A stretch of DNA of 64,000 nt, from assembly GCF_014649375.1 (NCBI RefSeq), contig NZ_BMSX01000009.1:248001-312000 (forward strand), in the 5' to 3' direction. The position numbers were made by a program, and so were the translations under genes. Source of the DNA: Streptomyces aurantiogriseus (lineage in GTDB: Bacteria; Actinomycetota; Actinomycetes; Streptomycetales; Streptomycetaceae). Within the stretch, counting starts at the first letter, position 1. The number at the start of each line of letters is the position of its first letter. Positions 43,668 through 52,199 of the stretch are shown piece by piece. The notes beneath the pieces are model-generated. The model saw only the letters and a program-made list of their open reading frames with translations, searched no databases and was not told the DNA's origin.

Positions 43668-44768
43668 GTGACACACCCGTTCCTGGACCTGACCCCGCTG
43701 AGTGCCGCCCACTTCGCGTCGATCGAGGACCGCGTGGCACGTCTGCTGAGCACCGAGCAGGACGTCGTGATCATGCAGGGCGAGGCGCTGCTGCCGCTGG
43801 AGGGCGCGATCCGCGCCACCGCCGGTCCGGGCACGACGGCGCTGAACGTGATCACCGGTCCGTACGGGCAGACCTTCGGCGACTGGCTGCGCGACTGCGG
43901 CGCCACGGTGGTCGACCTCGCGGTGCCCTTCCACACGGCGGTCACGGCCGAGCAGATCCGGGAGGCCTTCGCCGAGCACCCGGAGATCGACTTCGTGTCC
44001 CTGGTGCACGCCGAGGCGGCGACCGGCAACACCAACCCGGTCGCGGAGATCGGCGAGGCGGTGCGTGCGCACGGCGCCCTCTTCTACCTGGACGCGGTGG
44101 CGTCGATCGGCGCCGAGCCGGTGCTGCCGGACGCGTGGGGCGTGGACCTGTGCGTGATCGGGGCACAGAAGGCGATGGGCGGGCCGGCGGGCGTGTCGGC
44201 GGTGTCGGTGAGCGAGCGGGCGTGGGCGCGGATGGCCGCGAACCCGAGGGCGCCGCGCCGCTCGTACCTGTCCCTCCTCGACTGGAAGGAGCGGTGGGTC
44301 GACGGCGGCCGCAAGGCCCTGCTGCACGCGCCGGCGCAGCTGGAGATGCTGGCACTGGAGGCGTGCGTGGAGCGGATCGAGGGGGAGGGGCTGGATGCGG
44401 TGATGGGCCGGCACTCCTCCGCCGCTGCCGCGACCCGCGCGGGTGCGGCGGCCCTGGGCGGCGGCCTGGAGCCGTACGTGTACGAGGCGGCGGAGGCGGC
44501 TCCGGTCGCCACGACCCTGCGCTCGCCCTCGGGCGTCGTGGCCTCGGAGCTGGTGGCGCGCGCCCTGGCGGGCGACCCGGCGCTGCCGCTGGCGGCGGGC
44601 GGGGGCGCCCTGGCCAAGGAGATGATCCGGGTCAACCACTACGGGCCGGACGCCACACCGGGCACGGTGCGCAACAGCCTGACGGCCCTGGGGGCGGCCC
44701 TCGCGGAGAAGGGCCTGGACGTGGACCTGACGGGTGCGCTGCGGGCGGCGGAGGCGGCCTGGCGGTGA
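43668..44768 (+). CDS. Class V PLP aminotransferase (alanine-glyoxylate/serine-pyruvate-like)
   Basis: Fold-type I PLP enzyme of ~366 residues. It has VIMQGEALLPLEGAIRA, the ITGPYGQTFGDWLRDCG loop, VSLVHAEAATGNTNP, the PLP Asp region LFYLDAVASIGAEP and the Schiff-base Lys in CVIGAQKAMGGPAGV. The C-terminal IRVNHYGPDATPG matches the family. The GTG at 43668 is preferred (GAAGAGAG 7 bases upstream); an in-frame GTG at 43647 exists. Divergent from the amino-acid ABC/amidohydrolase operon, it may act in the same catabolic route (inference). Confidence 0.86.
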   Translation: MTHPFLDLTPLSAAHFASIEDRVARLLSTEQDVVIMQGEALLPLEGAIRATAGPGTTALNVITGPYGQTFGDWLRDCGATVVDLAVPFHTAVTAEQIREAFAEHPEIDFVSLVHAEAATGNTNPVAEIGEAVRAHGALFYLDAVASIGAEPVLPDAWGVDLCVIGAQKAMGGPAGVSAVSVSERAWARMAANPRAPRRSYLSLLDWKERWVDGGRKALLHAPAQLEMLALEACVERIEGEGLDAVMGRHSSAAAATRAGAAALGGGLEPYVYEAAEAAPVATTLRSPSGVVASELVARALAGDPALPLAAGGGALAKEMIRVNHYGPDATPGTVRNSLTALGAALAEKGLDVDLTGALRAAEAAWR

Positions 44769-44851
44769 CGTCGGGCCCGGAGGCGGCCCGGCGGTGACAT
44801 CCGGCCCGGCGGTGACATCGGGCCCGGAGGCGGCCTGGCGGTGAGGTCCGC
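44750..44851. repeat. Tandem duplications of the 3' end of the aminotransferase gene
   Basis: The last codons and stop (GGCGGCCTGGCGGTGACG) recur three more times in degenerate form downstream, each containing GGCGGTGA followed by a TC(C/G)GGCCC tail, in units of about 29, 29, 19 and 25 bases. This looks like slippage-derived tandem duplication. It adds no coding sequence because the first TGA is kept. Confidence 0.7.
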
Positions 44852-44900
44852 CCTGCGCTGAACGGACGGCCGTGTCAGTGGGTCCTGTCATGCTCCCCGC

Positions 44901-45413
44901 ATGACTACTCTCCCCGACGGCCGCCCCATCCCCCTCATGACCGGCGACGAGCGTCCGATGCTCGAGAGCTGGCTCGACTTCCACCGCGCCACGCTGGAGC
45001 TCAAGTGCGCGGGACTGGACGACAAGCAGGTGCGGCTGGCGTCCGCCGAGCCGTCCGAGCTGACCCTGCTCGGGCTGGTGCAGCACCTCGCCGAGGTGGA
45101 ACGCACCTGGTTCCAGCGGGTGTTCGCCGGCCTCGACGTGCCGCCCGTACACGAGGAGGAGACCGGGTACGTGCTCGATCCCGACCGCGGTCTCGACGAG
45201 GCGCTGACCGTCTGGCGCCGGGAGATCGCGCGCGGGCGCGAGCTGACCGCCGGGCGCTCACTGGACGACACCGGGCGGATCGCCGACGGACCGATGGCCG
45301 GGCTGGAGGTCAGTCTGCGGTGGGTGCTGATTCACCTCGTCGAGGAGTACGCACGGCACAACGGGCACGCCGACATTCTTCGGGAGCGCATCGACGGGGT
45401 TACCGGAGCCTGA
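44901..45413 (+). CDS. DinB/DUF664-family protein
   Basis: A 170-residue four-helix-bundle protein of the DinB superfamily (DUF664 type). Three likely metal-ligand His are visible: one in LVQHLAEVER (about residue 57) and others in HLVEEYARHNGHAD near the C-terminus. Many relatives are thiol-dependent (mycothiol or bacillithiol) transferases or isomerases; the reaction here cannot be named. Single-gene unit between the aminotransferase and the ectoine leader. Confidence 0.85.
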   Translation: MTTLPDGRPIPLMTGDERPMLESWLDFHRATLELKCAGLDDKQVRLASAEPSELTLLGLVQHLAEVERTWFQRVFAGLDVPPVHEEETGYVLDPDRGLDEALTVWRREIARGRELTAGRSLDDTGRIADGPMAGLEVSLRWVLIHLVEEYARHNGHADILRERIDGVTGA

Positions 45414-45721
45414 ATTCACCGTAATTCATAAGCAATTCGAGCGGGTAGATTTCCGTTACTCTTCTGCCCGCTTTCCCGAGTACTAAACGCAAAGATTTCG
45501 CGAACGCCGAGCGGTGTGATTCGGGTAGATCTCGTGAGGGTTTCCACTGTGTGACACGTTCCACAGGGCGCCCGTTTCACGCCTTTTGTCGCACACAAAC
45601 CGGTACATATACCCCGCTCCTCGCGCTCGCCCACCCGCTCGCGCGAATAACACAGGAACAGCCATCACGTAACCCCATCCCCCCATGCATTTTTTAATTT
45701 CGCTCGGTAAATTCAATCTGC
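45414..45721. other. 308-base AT-richer leader region upstream of ectA
   Basis: No gene found. The base composition drops clearly against the flanks (TTTTTTAATTT near 45690, several TA-rich words), as expected for a regulated promoter region. It contains a candidate promoter at 45586-45613, a short CTGTG...CACAG palindrome near 45547-45565, and two GGGTAGAT words (45449-45456 and 45525-45532) that might be activator half sites. Confidence 0.6.
45586..45613 (+). promoter_or_regulatory. Candidate ectA promoter
   Basis: -35-like TTGTCG (45586-45591), 16-base spacer and -10-like TATACC (45608-45613), about 110 bases before ectA. The match is moderate. Ectoine genes are salt- and temperature-inducible in Streptomyces, so additional sites may matter. 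Confidence 0.4.
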
Positions 45722-46231
45722 ATGACTGCCACGCAAGCAGACCTGCAGATCGACCGCCCTTCGGTGGCGGACGGGGCCGCGCTCTGGCGTATCGCCAAGG
45801 AATCCGGAACCCTCGACCTGAACTCGTCCTACAGCTATCTGCTGTGGTGCCGTGACTTCGCCGGCACCACGGCGGTGGCGCGTGCGGAGGGCGGGGAGGC
45901 CGTCGGGTTCGTCACCGGATACATCCGGCCGGAGGCCCCGCACACCCTGCTGGTCTGGCAGGTGGCGGTCGACGCCGCGTACCGCGGCCGCGGCCTCGCC
46001 GCCGCGCTGCTCGACGGGCTGACCGCGCGGATCGCCGCCGAGCGCCCGATCACCACCGTCGAGACCACCATCACGCCGGGCAACACCGCCTCGGAGCGGC
46101 TGTTCACCTCCTACGCCGCCCGGCACGGGGCGGACGTCACCCGTGAGGTGCTGTTCGGCACGGGCCTGTTCCCGGACGGCCCGCACGACCCCGAAGTGCT
46201 GTACCGCATCGGCCCGTTGACCGCTTCCTGA
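45722..46231 (+). CDS. ectA: EctA, L-2,4-diaminobutyrate N-gamma-acetyltransferase
   Basis: GNAT-fold acetyltransferase acting second in ectoine synthesis (diaminobutyrate plus acetyl-CoA). The 169-residue product contains DRPSVADGAALWRIAKES, LDLNSSYSYLLWCRDF and the acetyl-CoA loop AVDAAYRGRGLAAALLDGL, followed by VETTITPGNTASERLF. These are specific EctA segments. First gene of ectABCD; the start lies at the end of an AT-rich leader. Confidence 0.96.
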   Translation: MTATQADLQIDRPSVADGAALWRIAKESGTLDLNSSYSYLLWCRDFAGTTAVARAEGGEAVGFVTGYIRPEAPHTLLVWQVAVDAAYRGRGLAAALLDGLTARIAAERPITTVETTITPGNTASERLFTSYAARHGADVTREVLFGTGLFPDGPHDPEVLYRIGPLTAS

Positions 46232-46234
46232 ACT

Positions 46235-46271
46235 CCCCCCCCACCCCCCATACACCCCCACCCCCACACCC
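46235..46271 (+). repeat. C-rich tract between ectA and ectB (G-quadruplex motif on the minus strand)
   Basis: Four runs of five or more C (C8 at 46235-46242, C6 at 46244-46249, C5 at 46255-46259, C5 at 46261-46265) separated by 1-5 bases. The complementary template strand satisfies a G-quadruplex pattern within the ectA-ectB gap. Confidence 0.85.
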
Positions 46272-46293
46272 TCGCATCGAGGAGCGATTCGCC

Positions 46294-47565
46294 GTGACCA
46301 TCACCCAGCCCGACCTCAGCGTCTTCGAGACCCTCGAGTCCGAGGTGCGCAGCTACTGCCGTGGCTGGCCCGTCGTCTTCGACCGTGCCCAGGGCAGCCG
46401 CATGCACGACGAGGACGGCCATCAGTACCTCGACTTCTTCGCCGGCGCCGGGTCACTCAACTACGGACACAACAACCCCGTGCTGAAACGGGCGTTGATC
46501 GACTACCTGCTGCGGGACGGCGTCACCCACGGGCTCGACATGTCCACCGTCGCCAAGCGGTCGTTCCTGCAGACCTTCCAGGACCTGGTGCTGCGGCCGC
46601 GCGACCTGCCGTACAAGGTCATGTTCCCGGGTCCGACCGGCACCAACGCCGTGGAGTCCGCGCTGAAACTGGCGCGGAAGGTGAAGGGGCGCGAGGCGAT
46701 CGTGTCGTTCACCAACGCCTTCCACGGGATGTCGCTGGGCTCGCTCGCCGTCACCGGCAACGCCTTCAAGCGGGCCGGCGCGGGCATTCCGCTCGTGCAC
46801 GGGACGCCGATGCCGTTCGACAACTACTTCGACGGCACGGTCCCGGACTTCCTCTGGTTCGAGCGGCTGCTCGAGGACCAGGGGTCCGGGCTGAACAAGC
46901 CCGCCGCGGTGATCGTCGAGACCGTGCAGGGCGAGGGCGGCATCAACGTCGCCCGCCCGGAGTGGCTGCGGGCGCTCGCCGAGCTGTGCGAGCGGCAGGA
47001 CATGCTGCTGATCGTCGACGACATCCAGATGGGCTGCGGCCGCACCGGCGCCTTCTTCTCCTTCGAGGAGTCCGGGATCGTCCCGGACATCGTCACCGTG
47101 TCGAAGTCCATCAGCGGCTACGGCCTGCCCATGTCGCTGTGCCTGTTCAAGCCCGAGCTGGACGTGTGGGAGCCGGGTGAGCACAACGGCACCTTCCGCG
47201 GCAACAACCCGGCGTTCGTCACCGCCACCGCCGCCCTCGAGACGTACTGGGCCGACGGCTCGGCGATGGAGAAGCAGACCCGGGCGCGCGGCGAGCAGGT
47301 CGAGCAGGGACTGATCTCGATCACCGAGGAGAACCTCCCCGACATCAAGGAGTACCGGGGCCGCGGTCTGGTGTGGGGCCTGGAGTTCCACGACAAGGAC
47401 CGGGCCGGGCGGATCGCGCGGCGCGCCTTCGAACTCGGGCTGCTGGTCGAGACGTCCGGGCCCGAGAGCGAGGTCGTCAAGCTGCTGCCGGCCCTCACCG
47501 TCACCCCCGAGGAGCTGGACGAGGGCCTGAGCGTGCTCGCCCGCGCCGTACGGGAAACCGCCTGA
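46294..47565 (+). CDS. ectB: EctB, L-2,4-diaminobutyrate transaminase
   Basis: Class III PLP aminotransferase that converts aspartate semialdehyde to L-2,4-diaminobutyrate with glutamate. The 423-residue protein opens FETLESEVRSYCRGWPVVFDR. It contains KVMFPGPTGTNAVESALKLAR, NAFHGMSLGSLAVTGN, VDDIQMGCGRTGAFFSFE and the PLP lysine in VTVSKSISGYGLPMS, all EctB hallmarks. GTG start with a GAGGAG site upstream. Confidence 0.97.
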   Translation: MTITQPDLSVFETLESEVRSYCRGWPVVFDRAQGSRMHDEDGHQYLDFFAGAGSLNYGHNNPVLKRALIDYLLRDGVTHGLDMSTVAKRSFLQTFQDLVLRPRDLPYKVMFPGPTGTNAVESALKLARKVKGREAIVSFTNAFHGMSLGSLAVTGNAFKRAGAGIPLVHGTPMPFDNYFDGTVPDFLWFERLLEDQGSGLNKPAAVIVETVQGEGGINVARPEWLRALAELCERQDMLLIVDDIQMGCGRTGAFFSFEESGIVPDIVTVSKSISGYGLPMSLCLFKPELDVWEPGEHNGTFRGNNPAFVTATAALETYWADGSAMEKQTRARGEQVEQGLISITEENLPDIKEYRGRGLVWGLEFHDKDRAGRIARRAFELGLLVETSGPESEVVKLLPALTVTPEELDEGLSVLARAVRETA

Positions 47566-47628
47566 GCCATCCCGGAACCATCCCTGACCCCACCCTGAAA
47601 CCATCCACCTAGGAGGCATCGCACCACC

Positions 47629-48033
47629 GTGATCGTCCGTTCGTTCAAGGACATCGAGGGCACCGACCGGCATGTGAAGGCGGCGTCCGGCACCTGGGAG
47701 AGCAAACGCATCGTCCTCGCCAAGGAGAGGGTCGGCTTCTCGCTGCACGAGACGATCCTGTACGCGGGCACGGAGACGTCGATGTGGTACGCCAACCACG
47801 TCGAGGCCGTCGTCTGCGTCGAGGGCGAGGCGGAGCTGACCGACCACGAGGCCGGGCGGACCTACACCATCACGCCCGGGACCATGTACCTCCTCGACGG
47901 GCACGAGCGGCACACGCTGCGCGTCAAGGAGGACTTCCGCTGCATCTGCGTGTTCAACCCGCCGGTGACCGGGCGGGAGGACCACGACGAGAACGGCGTC
48001 TACCCGCTGCTCACCGAGCCCGAGGAGGTGTGA
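47629..48033 (+). CDS. ectC: EctC, L-ectoine synthase
   Basis: Cupin-fold cyclase forming ectoine from N-gamma-acetyl-diaminobutyrate. The 134-residue protein starts MIVRSFKDIEGTDRHV and carries the cupin segments YANHVEAVVCVEGEAELTD and MYLLDGHERHTLRV, with conserved metal/substrate residues. An AGGAGG site lies ~12 bases before the GTG, slightly far. The tight spacing to ectD (7 bases) supports coexpression. Confidence 0.97.
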   Translation: MIVRSFKDIEGTDRHVKAASGTWESKRIVLAKERVGFSLHETILYAGTETSMWYANHVEAVVCVEGEAELTDHEAGRTYTITPGTMYLLDGHERHTLRVKEDFRCICVFNPPVTGREDHDENGVYPLLTEPEEV

Positions 48034-48040
48034 CATCCCC

Positions 48041-48943
48041 ATGACCACTGTCACCGACACCACTGTCACCGATCTCTACCCCAGCCGCGGCGCCGCCGAG
48101 GTGACCGTCCCCCGCCAGGACCCGGTCGTCTGGGGCGCCCCGGACGCGCCCGGCCCGTTCGAACCGCTGGACCTCCAGTCGTTCGAGCGCGACGGCTTCG
48201 CCGCCGTCGACCAGCTGCTCACCGACGACGAGGTCGCCGTGTACCGGCAGGAGCTGGACCGGCTGGTGGCCGACCCGGCGATCCGGGCCGACGAGCGGTC
48301 CATCGTCGAGCCGACGTCCCAGGAGATCCGGTCCGTCTTCGAGGTGCACCGGATCAGCGAGGTCTTCGCGAACCTCGTGCGCGACGAGCGGGTCGTCGGC
48401 CGGGCCCGGCAGATCCTCGGCTCGGACGTGTACGTCCATCAGTCCCGGATCAATGTCAAGCCGGGCTTCGGCGCCTCCGGCTTCTACTGGCACTCCGACT
48501 TCGAGACCTGGCACGCCGAGGACGGTCTGCCCCGCATGCGGACGGTGTCCGTCTCGATCGCCCTGACCGAGAACTACGACACCAACGGCGGGCTCATGAT
48601 CATGCCGGGCTCGCACAAGACGTTCCTCGGCTGTGCCGGCGCCACGCCGAAGGACAACTACAAGAAGTCCCTGCAGATGCAGGACGCGGGCACGCCCTCC
48701 GACGAGGCGCTGACCAAGATGGCCTCCGCCTACGGCATCAAGCTGTTCACGGGCCCGGCCGGTTCGGCGACCTGGTTCGACTGCAACTGCATGCACGGGT
48801 CCGGCGACAACATCACGCCGTTCCCGCGCAGCAACGTCTTCATCGTGTTCAACAGTGTGGAGAACGCGGCGGTGGAGCCGTTCGCGGCGCCGGTGCGCAG
48901 GCCGGAGTTCATCGGAGCGAGGGATTTCACTCCCGTCCGGTGA
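48041..48943 (+). CDS. ectD: EctD, ectoine 5-hydroxylase
   Basis: Fe(II)/2-oxoglutarate dioxygenase of the PhyH superfamily, making 5-hydroxyectoine. The 300-residue protein shows the iron-binding HxD in FYWHSDFETWHAEDG, the distal His in WFDCNCMHGSGDN and the EctD-specific region VHQSRINVKPGFGASGFYW. Its presence means the organism should make both ectoine and hydroxyectoine. Last gene of ectABCD, followed by a bidirectional terminator. Confidence 0.97.
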   Translation: MTTVTDTTVTDLYPSRGAAEVTVPRQDPVVWGAPDAPGPFEPLDLQSFERDGFAAVDQLLTDDEVAVYRQELDRLVADPAIRADERSIVEPTSQEIRSVFEVHRISEVFANLVRDERVVGRARQILGSDVYVHQSRINVKPGFGASGFYWHSDFETWHAEDGLPRMRTVSVSIALTENYDTNGGLMIMPGSHKTFLGCAGATPKDNYKKSLQMQDAGTPSDEALTKMASAYGIKLFTGPAGSATWFDCNCMHGSGDNITPFPRSNVFIVFNSVENAAVEPFAAPVRRPEFIGARDFTPVR

Positions 48944-48955
48944 GGTGAGCCCGAG

Positions 48956-48999
48956 GGGGCGGGCGGCGTCACCGCCTCACCGGTGACGCCGGCCGCCCC
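48956..48999. terminator. Bidirectional hairpin terminator between ectD and the aminotransferase
   Basis: A 19-bp stem with one mismatch (48956-48974 with 48981-48999) and a 6-base loop between two convergent genes. No strong T-run on either side, as is common in high-GC genomes. Confidence 0.75.
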
Positions 49000-49004
49000 T
49001 GTGG

Positions 49005-50093
49005 TCACCCCGACAGCACATCCAGCAGGCGGTCCACGTCCGCGGCCGTGTTGTACAGGTGGAAGGCCGCGCGCAGGTTGCCCGCGCGGTTGGAGACCTG
49101 GATGTCCGCCCTGCCCAACTCGGGCTGGCGGTGGCCGAGTCCGGGCACCGAGACGATCGCGGAGCCGGGTGCGGGCATGGGCTCGTGGCCGAGGGCCGCG
49201 AGCCCGGCCCGGAACCGGTCGGCGAGGGCCAGGTCGTGGGCCTGGACGGCGGCCACGCCGAGTTCCTCGATCAGGTCGAGGGAGCGGCGCAGTCCCGCGA
49301 AGGTGAACAGGGCGTGGGTCAGGTCGAACCGCCGTGCGGAGTGGGCGAGTTCGGCCACGGGCCCGTAGCAGCTGTCCCACGGCTGCTCGGCCGCGACCCA
49401 GCCCGCGAGCACCGGGGTCAGTCCGCCGAAGTCCTCCGGGACCACGAGGAAGGCCCCGCCGTGCGGGCCGAGCAGCCACTTGAAGGAGACGGAGGCGGAG
49501 AAGTCGTACGCGTCGACGTCCATCGGCAGCCAGCCGGCGGACTGGGAGAAGTCGACGTAGGTGCGCGCCCCGTGCGTCCGCGCCGCCTCGCGCAGGGCGG
49601 GCAGGTCGGCGATCCGCCCGTCGGCGGACTGGGCGGCGCTGACCGCGACGAGCGCGGTGTCCGGGCGGACGGCCTCGGCGATCCGCTCCAGCGGGACCGC
49701 GCGGACCTTGAGGTCGCCGCGGACGTGAAAGGGGTTCAGCACGGAGGTGAAGTCGTCCTCGGCGGTGAGGACCTCGGCCCCCGCGGGCAGCGAGGCGGCG
49801 ATGACCCCCGTGTGCGCGGCGACCGAGGCGCCGATCGCCACCCGGGTGACCGGGACGCCGGCGAGCCGGGCGTACGCGGCCCGGCAGGCCTCCACGTCCT
49901 CGTAGAGCGAGGTCAGCGGCCTGCCCTCGGCCCGAAGCATCGCCGCCTCGTGCAGGGCGGTGACGGTCCGGGCCGGCAGCAGGCCGTTGCTCGCGGTGTT
50001 GAGATAGGTGTTCTTCGGGGCGAACTCGGTGCGGACGAGGCTCTCGAAGGTCTCCATGGCTCCACTGTGCGGCCCGGAGAAGTCGAAGTCCAT
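49005..50093 (-). CDS. Class V aminotransferase (isopenicillin-N-epimerase/SufS-like fold)
   Basis: PLP-dependent fold-type I protein of 362 residues. It opens with YLNTASNGLLPARTV. It contains VAIGASVAAHTGVIAASLPAG, AVSAAQSADGRIAD, TYVDFSQSAGWLPMDV and the Schiff-base Lys in ASVSFKWLLGPHGGAFLVV. The substrate is unknown. The Cys of cysteine desulfurases is not evident, so an epimerase- or transaminase-type reaction is more likely. It lies convergent to ectD. Confidence 0.87.
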   Translation of the reverse strand: MDFDFSGPHSGAMETFESLVRTEFAPKNTYLNTASNGLLPARTVTALHEAAMLRAEGRPLTSLYEDVEACRAAYARLAGVPVTRVAIGASVAAHTGVIAASLPAGAEVLTAEDDFTSVLNPFHVRGDLKVRAVPLERIAEAVRPDTALVAVSAAQSADGRIADLPALREAARTHGARTYVDFSQSAGWLPMDVDAYDFSASVSFKWLLGPHGGAFLVVPEDFGGLTPVLAGWVAAEQPWDSCYGPVAELAHSARRFDLTHALFTFAGLRRSLDLIEELGVAAVQAHDLALADRFRAGLAALGHEPMPAPGSAIVSVPGLGHRQPELGRADIQVSNRAGNLRAAFHLYNTAADVDRLLDVLSG

Positions 50094-50172
50094 TGCCGAT
50101 TCTTACGTGGTTTCCCTAAGGAACGCTTATGTATCGGCCCCTGCCTGCGCGTACGTCCCCTGCCCGCCCGTG

Positions 50173-50889
50173 TCAGTGCTGCGGGACCGCGCACCCGTCC
50201 GGGCCACAGGCCTCCGCGTCACCCTGGTCGACCAGCTTCAGCGGCGCCCGCTCGCCCCACGCCTGGGTCAGCGCCTGTGCGAAGACCTCGGCGGGCTGGG
50301 CGCCGGAGACGCCGTACGTGCGGTCGAGCACGAAGAAGGGCACGCCGCCCGCACCGAGCTCGGCGGCCTCGCGCTCGTCGGCGCGGACCTCGTCGGCGTA
50401 CGCGGTCGGGTCGGCGAGCACCCCGCGGGTGGCGTCGGCGTCGAGTCCGGCCTCGACGGCCAACTCCACGAGCCGCTCGTCGCCCTCGGTGAAGAGGGAC
50501 CGCTCCTCGGCGAAGTTGGCGCGGTAGAGGATCTGGATCAGCTCGTCCTGCCTGCCCTGCTCCTTGGCGAAGTGCAGGAGCCGGTGCAGGTCGAAGGTGT
50601 TGCCGTGGTCGCGGCCCCGGGTGCGGTACTCCAGGCCCTCGGCGGCGGCCTGGGCGCCGAGGTTCTCCTCACCGGCCTGGGCCTGGGCCTCGCTCATGCC
50701 GTACTTCCGGGTGAGCATCGTGATCACGGGCTGGACGTCGCCCTTGGCGCGGCCGGGGTCCAGCTCGAAGGAGCGGTGCACCACCTCGACCTGGTCGCGG
50801 TGCGGGAAGGCCTCGAGCGCCTTCTCGAAGCGGGCCTTGCCCACGTAGCACCAGGGGCAGGCGATGTCGCTCCAGATCTCGACGCGCAT
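50173..50889 (-). CDS. DsbA-family oxidoreductase, FrnE-like
   Basis: Thioredoxin-fold protein of 238 residues of the FrnE/2-hydroxychromene isomerase-like branch. The N-terminus is VEIWSDIACPWCYVGKARFE with a CPWC active site (residues 11-14), and the cis-Pro loop is AAELGAGGVPFFVLDRTYGVSGAQP. No signal peptide, so it acts in the cytoplasm. An extra Cys pair lies near the C-terminus (EACGPDGCAV). Confidence 0.92.
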   Translation of the reverse strand: MRVEIWSDIACPWCYVGKARFEKALEAFPHRDQVEVVHRSFELDPGRAKGDVQPVITMLTRKYGMSEAQAQAGEENLGAQAAAEGLEYRTRGRDHGNTFDLHRLLHFAKEQGRQDELIQILYRANFAEERSLFTEGDERLVELAVEAGLDADATRGVLADPTAYADEVRADEREAAELGAGGVPFFVLDRTYGVSGAQPAEVFAQALTQAWGERAPLKLVDQGDAEACGPDGCAVPQH

Positions 50890-50964
50890 GTCTCGGCTCT
50901 CTTCAGGTCGTACGGGTACGGAGACGTCCTCCGGCTTGGTATGTGAACGTTCAAGCGGTCATCG

Positions 50965-51468
50965 TCATTCCCCGATCACCGCGTACCGCAGGAAAAGGTG
51001 GTGGTCCCCAGCGACGGGCGGGTTCTCGGGGTCCGGGGTCCAGCCCTGACGTGCGTAGAAGGCCTGGGCGCGCCGGTTGTCGACGTGCACGTCGAGGACG
51101 GCGGTCTCCTTGCCGTCCGCTCGCCACTGCTCGACGCAGGCCGTGTGCAGGGCCGTACCGAGGCCGGTGCGCCAGTGGTCGGGATCGACGTGGAACTGGA
51201 ACAGCTTGACCGTGCCCATGGGCGCGCCCTCCGGGGTGCGGAAGGAGGCGAGGGCGACGATCCGGCCCCGCTCCACGGCGCACAGCACATGCCCGTCCGG
51301 CCGCTCGATGGCCGAGCGCCAGCCGGCGAGCCAGTCGGTGCCGTCCTGCGGGATCCCGTCCGGGTAGTACGTCGCCCGGGCGCGCGCGTGCAGCGCGACG
51401 ACGGCCTCCGCCTCGGCGGGCACGACGGTACGGATCACTCGGCCTGCGGTCACTCGTTCCCTGATCAT
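50965..51468 (-). CDS. GNAT-family N-acetyltransferase
   Basis: A 167-residue acetyltransferase. It has IRTVVPAEAEAVVALHARARATYYPDGIP, the HVDPDHWRTGLGTALHTACVEQW acetyl-CoA loop (R/Q-x-x-G-x-G/A variant) and LDVHVDNRRAQAFYARQGWTP. The substrate cannot be inferred. The ATG at 51468 lacks a good ribosome site and the frame is open upstream, so the start is uncertain. Confidence 0.85.
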   Translation of the reverse strand: MIRERVTAGRVIRTVVPAEAEAVVALHARARATYYPDGIPQDGTDWLAGWRSAIERPDGHVLCAVERGRIVALASFRTPEGAPMGTVKLFQFHVDPDHWRTGLGTALHTACVEQWRADGKETAVLDVHVDNRRAQAFYARQGWTPDPENPPVAGDHHLFLRYAVIGE

Positions 51469-51544
51469 GCCACGGAGGACGTGACCTGCGCCGATCCGGT
51501 TCCGACACGGCCGAACCGGGCACGGTGGACGCCGGGGGCCGCGC

Positions 51545-52153
51545 TCAGCTTCCGTCGCGCAGGTCGTCCGGCCAGCTGGGCAGGAACTCCAGGTGGTCGT
51601 ACGTGACCACGCACCCCTCCCCCATCGGCGCCTGCGCCATGAAGCCGACCAGGGCCGCACCCGTCTCCTTCTCGTCGCCCAGGGTGAACAGCCGGACGAA
51701 GGTCCAGCGCTTGCCGTCCCGGGAGGCGTGGAAGGCGAAGGCCCGCCCGGTCCGGCTCACCCGCAGCCAGACGGAACTGCCGTCCACGGTGAAGGAGTTG
51801 GCGTCGTCGGAGTGTCCCCGGGTGACCACCGTGCAGACGGTGGGCACGTCCGGGGAGTACTCCAGACAGAGCTTGGCCCAGGCCCGCTCGCCCACGTGGA
51901 CGTACAACACCCCCGCGTCGAAGGCCCCGTTGAACCCGACGGTGACCCGTGCGACGAACTGGAAGTCCCCCTCGGGCGCCCCGAGCAGCCGGGGAGCGTC
52001 GGAGGCGGGCTCCAGCGCTTCCCCGGTGGGCGGCACGAACCGGTCCTGCCGCGGGCCGGCCCACGCCGTGAGGACACCGTCCTCGTAGGACCAGTGCCCG
52101 TCGGGCCCGTAGGTGCGGAGGGGGAAAGGAAGTTCGGGAAGTTCCACGTCCAT
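51545..52153 (-). CDS. DUF1349 domain-containing protein
   Basis: A 202-residue protein of the DUF1349 (concanavalin-like beta-sandwich) family. It shows DFQFVARVTVGFNGAFDAGVLYVHVGERAWAKLCLEYSP, SSVWLRVSRTGRAFAFHASRDGKRWTFVRLF and GFMAQAPMGEGCVVTYDHLEF. Possibly carbohydrate-binding; no catalytic claim. No signal peptide. It lies 46 bases downstream of the aldehyde dehydrogenase gene on the same strand and may be cotranscribed. Confidence 0.88.
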   Translation of the reverse strand: MDVELPELPFPLRTYGPDGHWSYEDGVLTAWAGPRQDRFVPPTGEALEPASDAPRLLGAPEGDFQFVARVTVGFNGAFDAGVLYVHVGERAWAKLCLEYSPDVPTVCTVVTRGHSDDANSFTVDGSSVWLRVSRTGRAFAFHASRDGKRWTFVRLFTLGDEKETGAALVGFMAQAPMGEGCVVTYDHLEFLPSWPDDLRDGS

Positions 52154-52199
52154 CCTCAGAGTGTTCCAGTTCGCCTTTCCCGGTGTGGCCGTGGGGTGT

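Noticed and set aside
44750..44851. Tandem GGCGGTGA units as a regulatory repeat or terminator
   Set aside because: They match the 3' end of the preceding gene and do not form a stable stem with a T-run, so local duplication explains them better.
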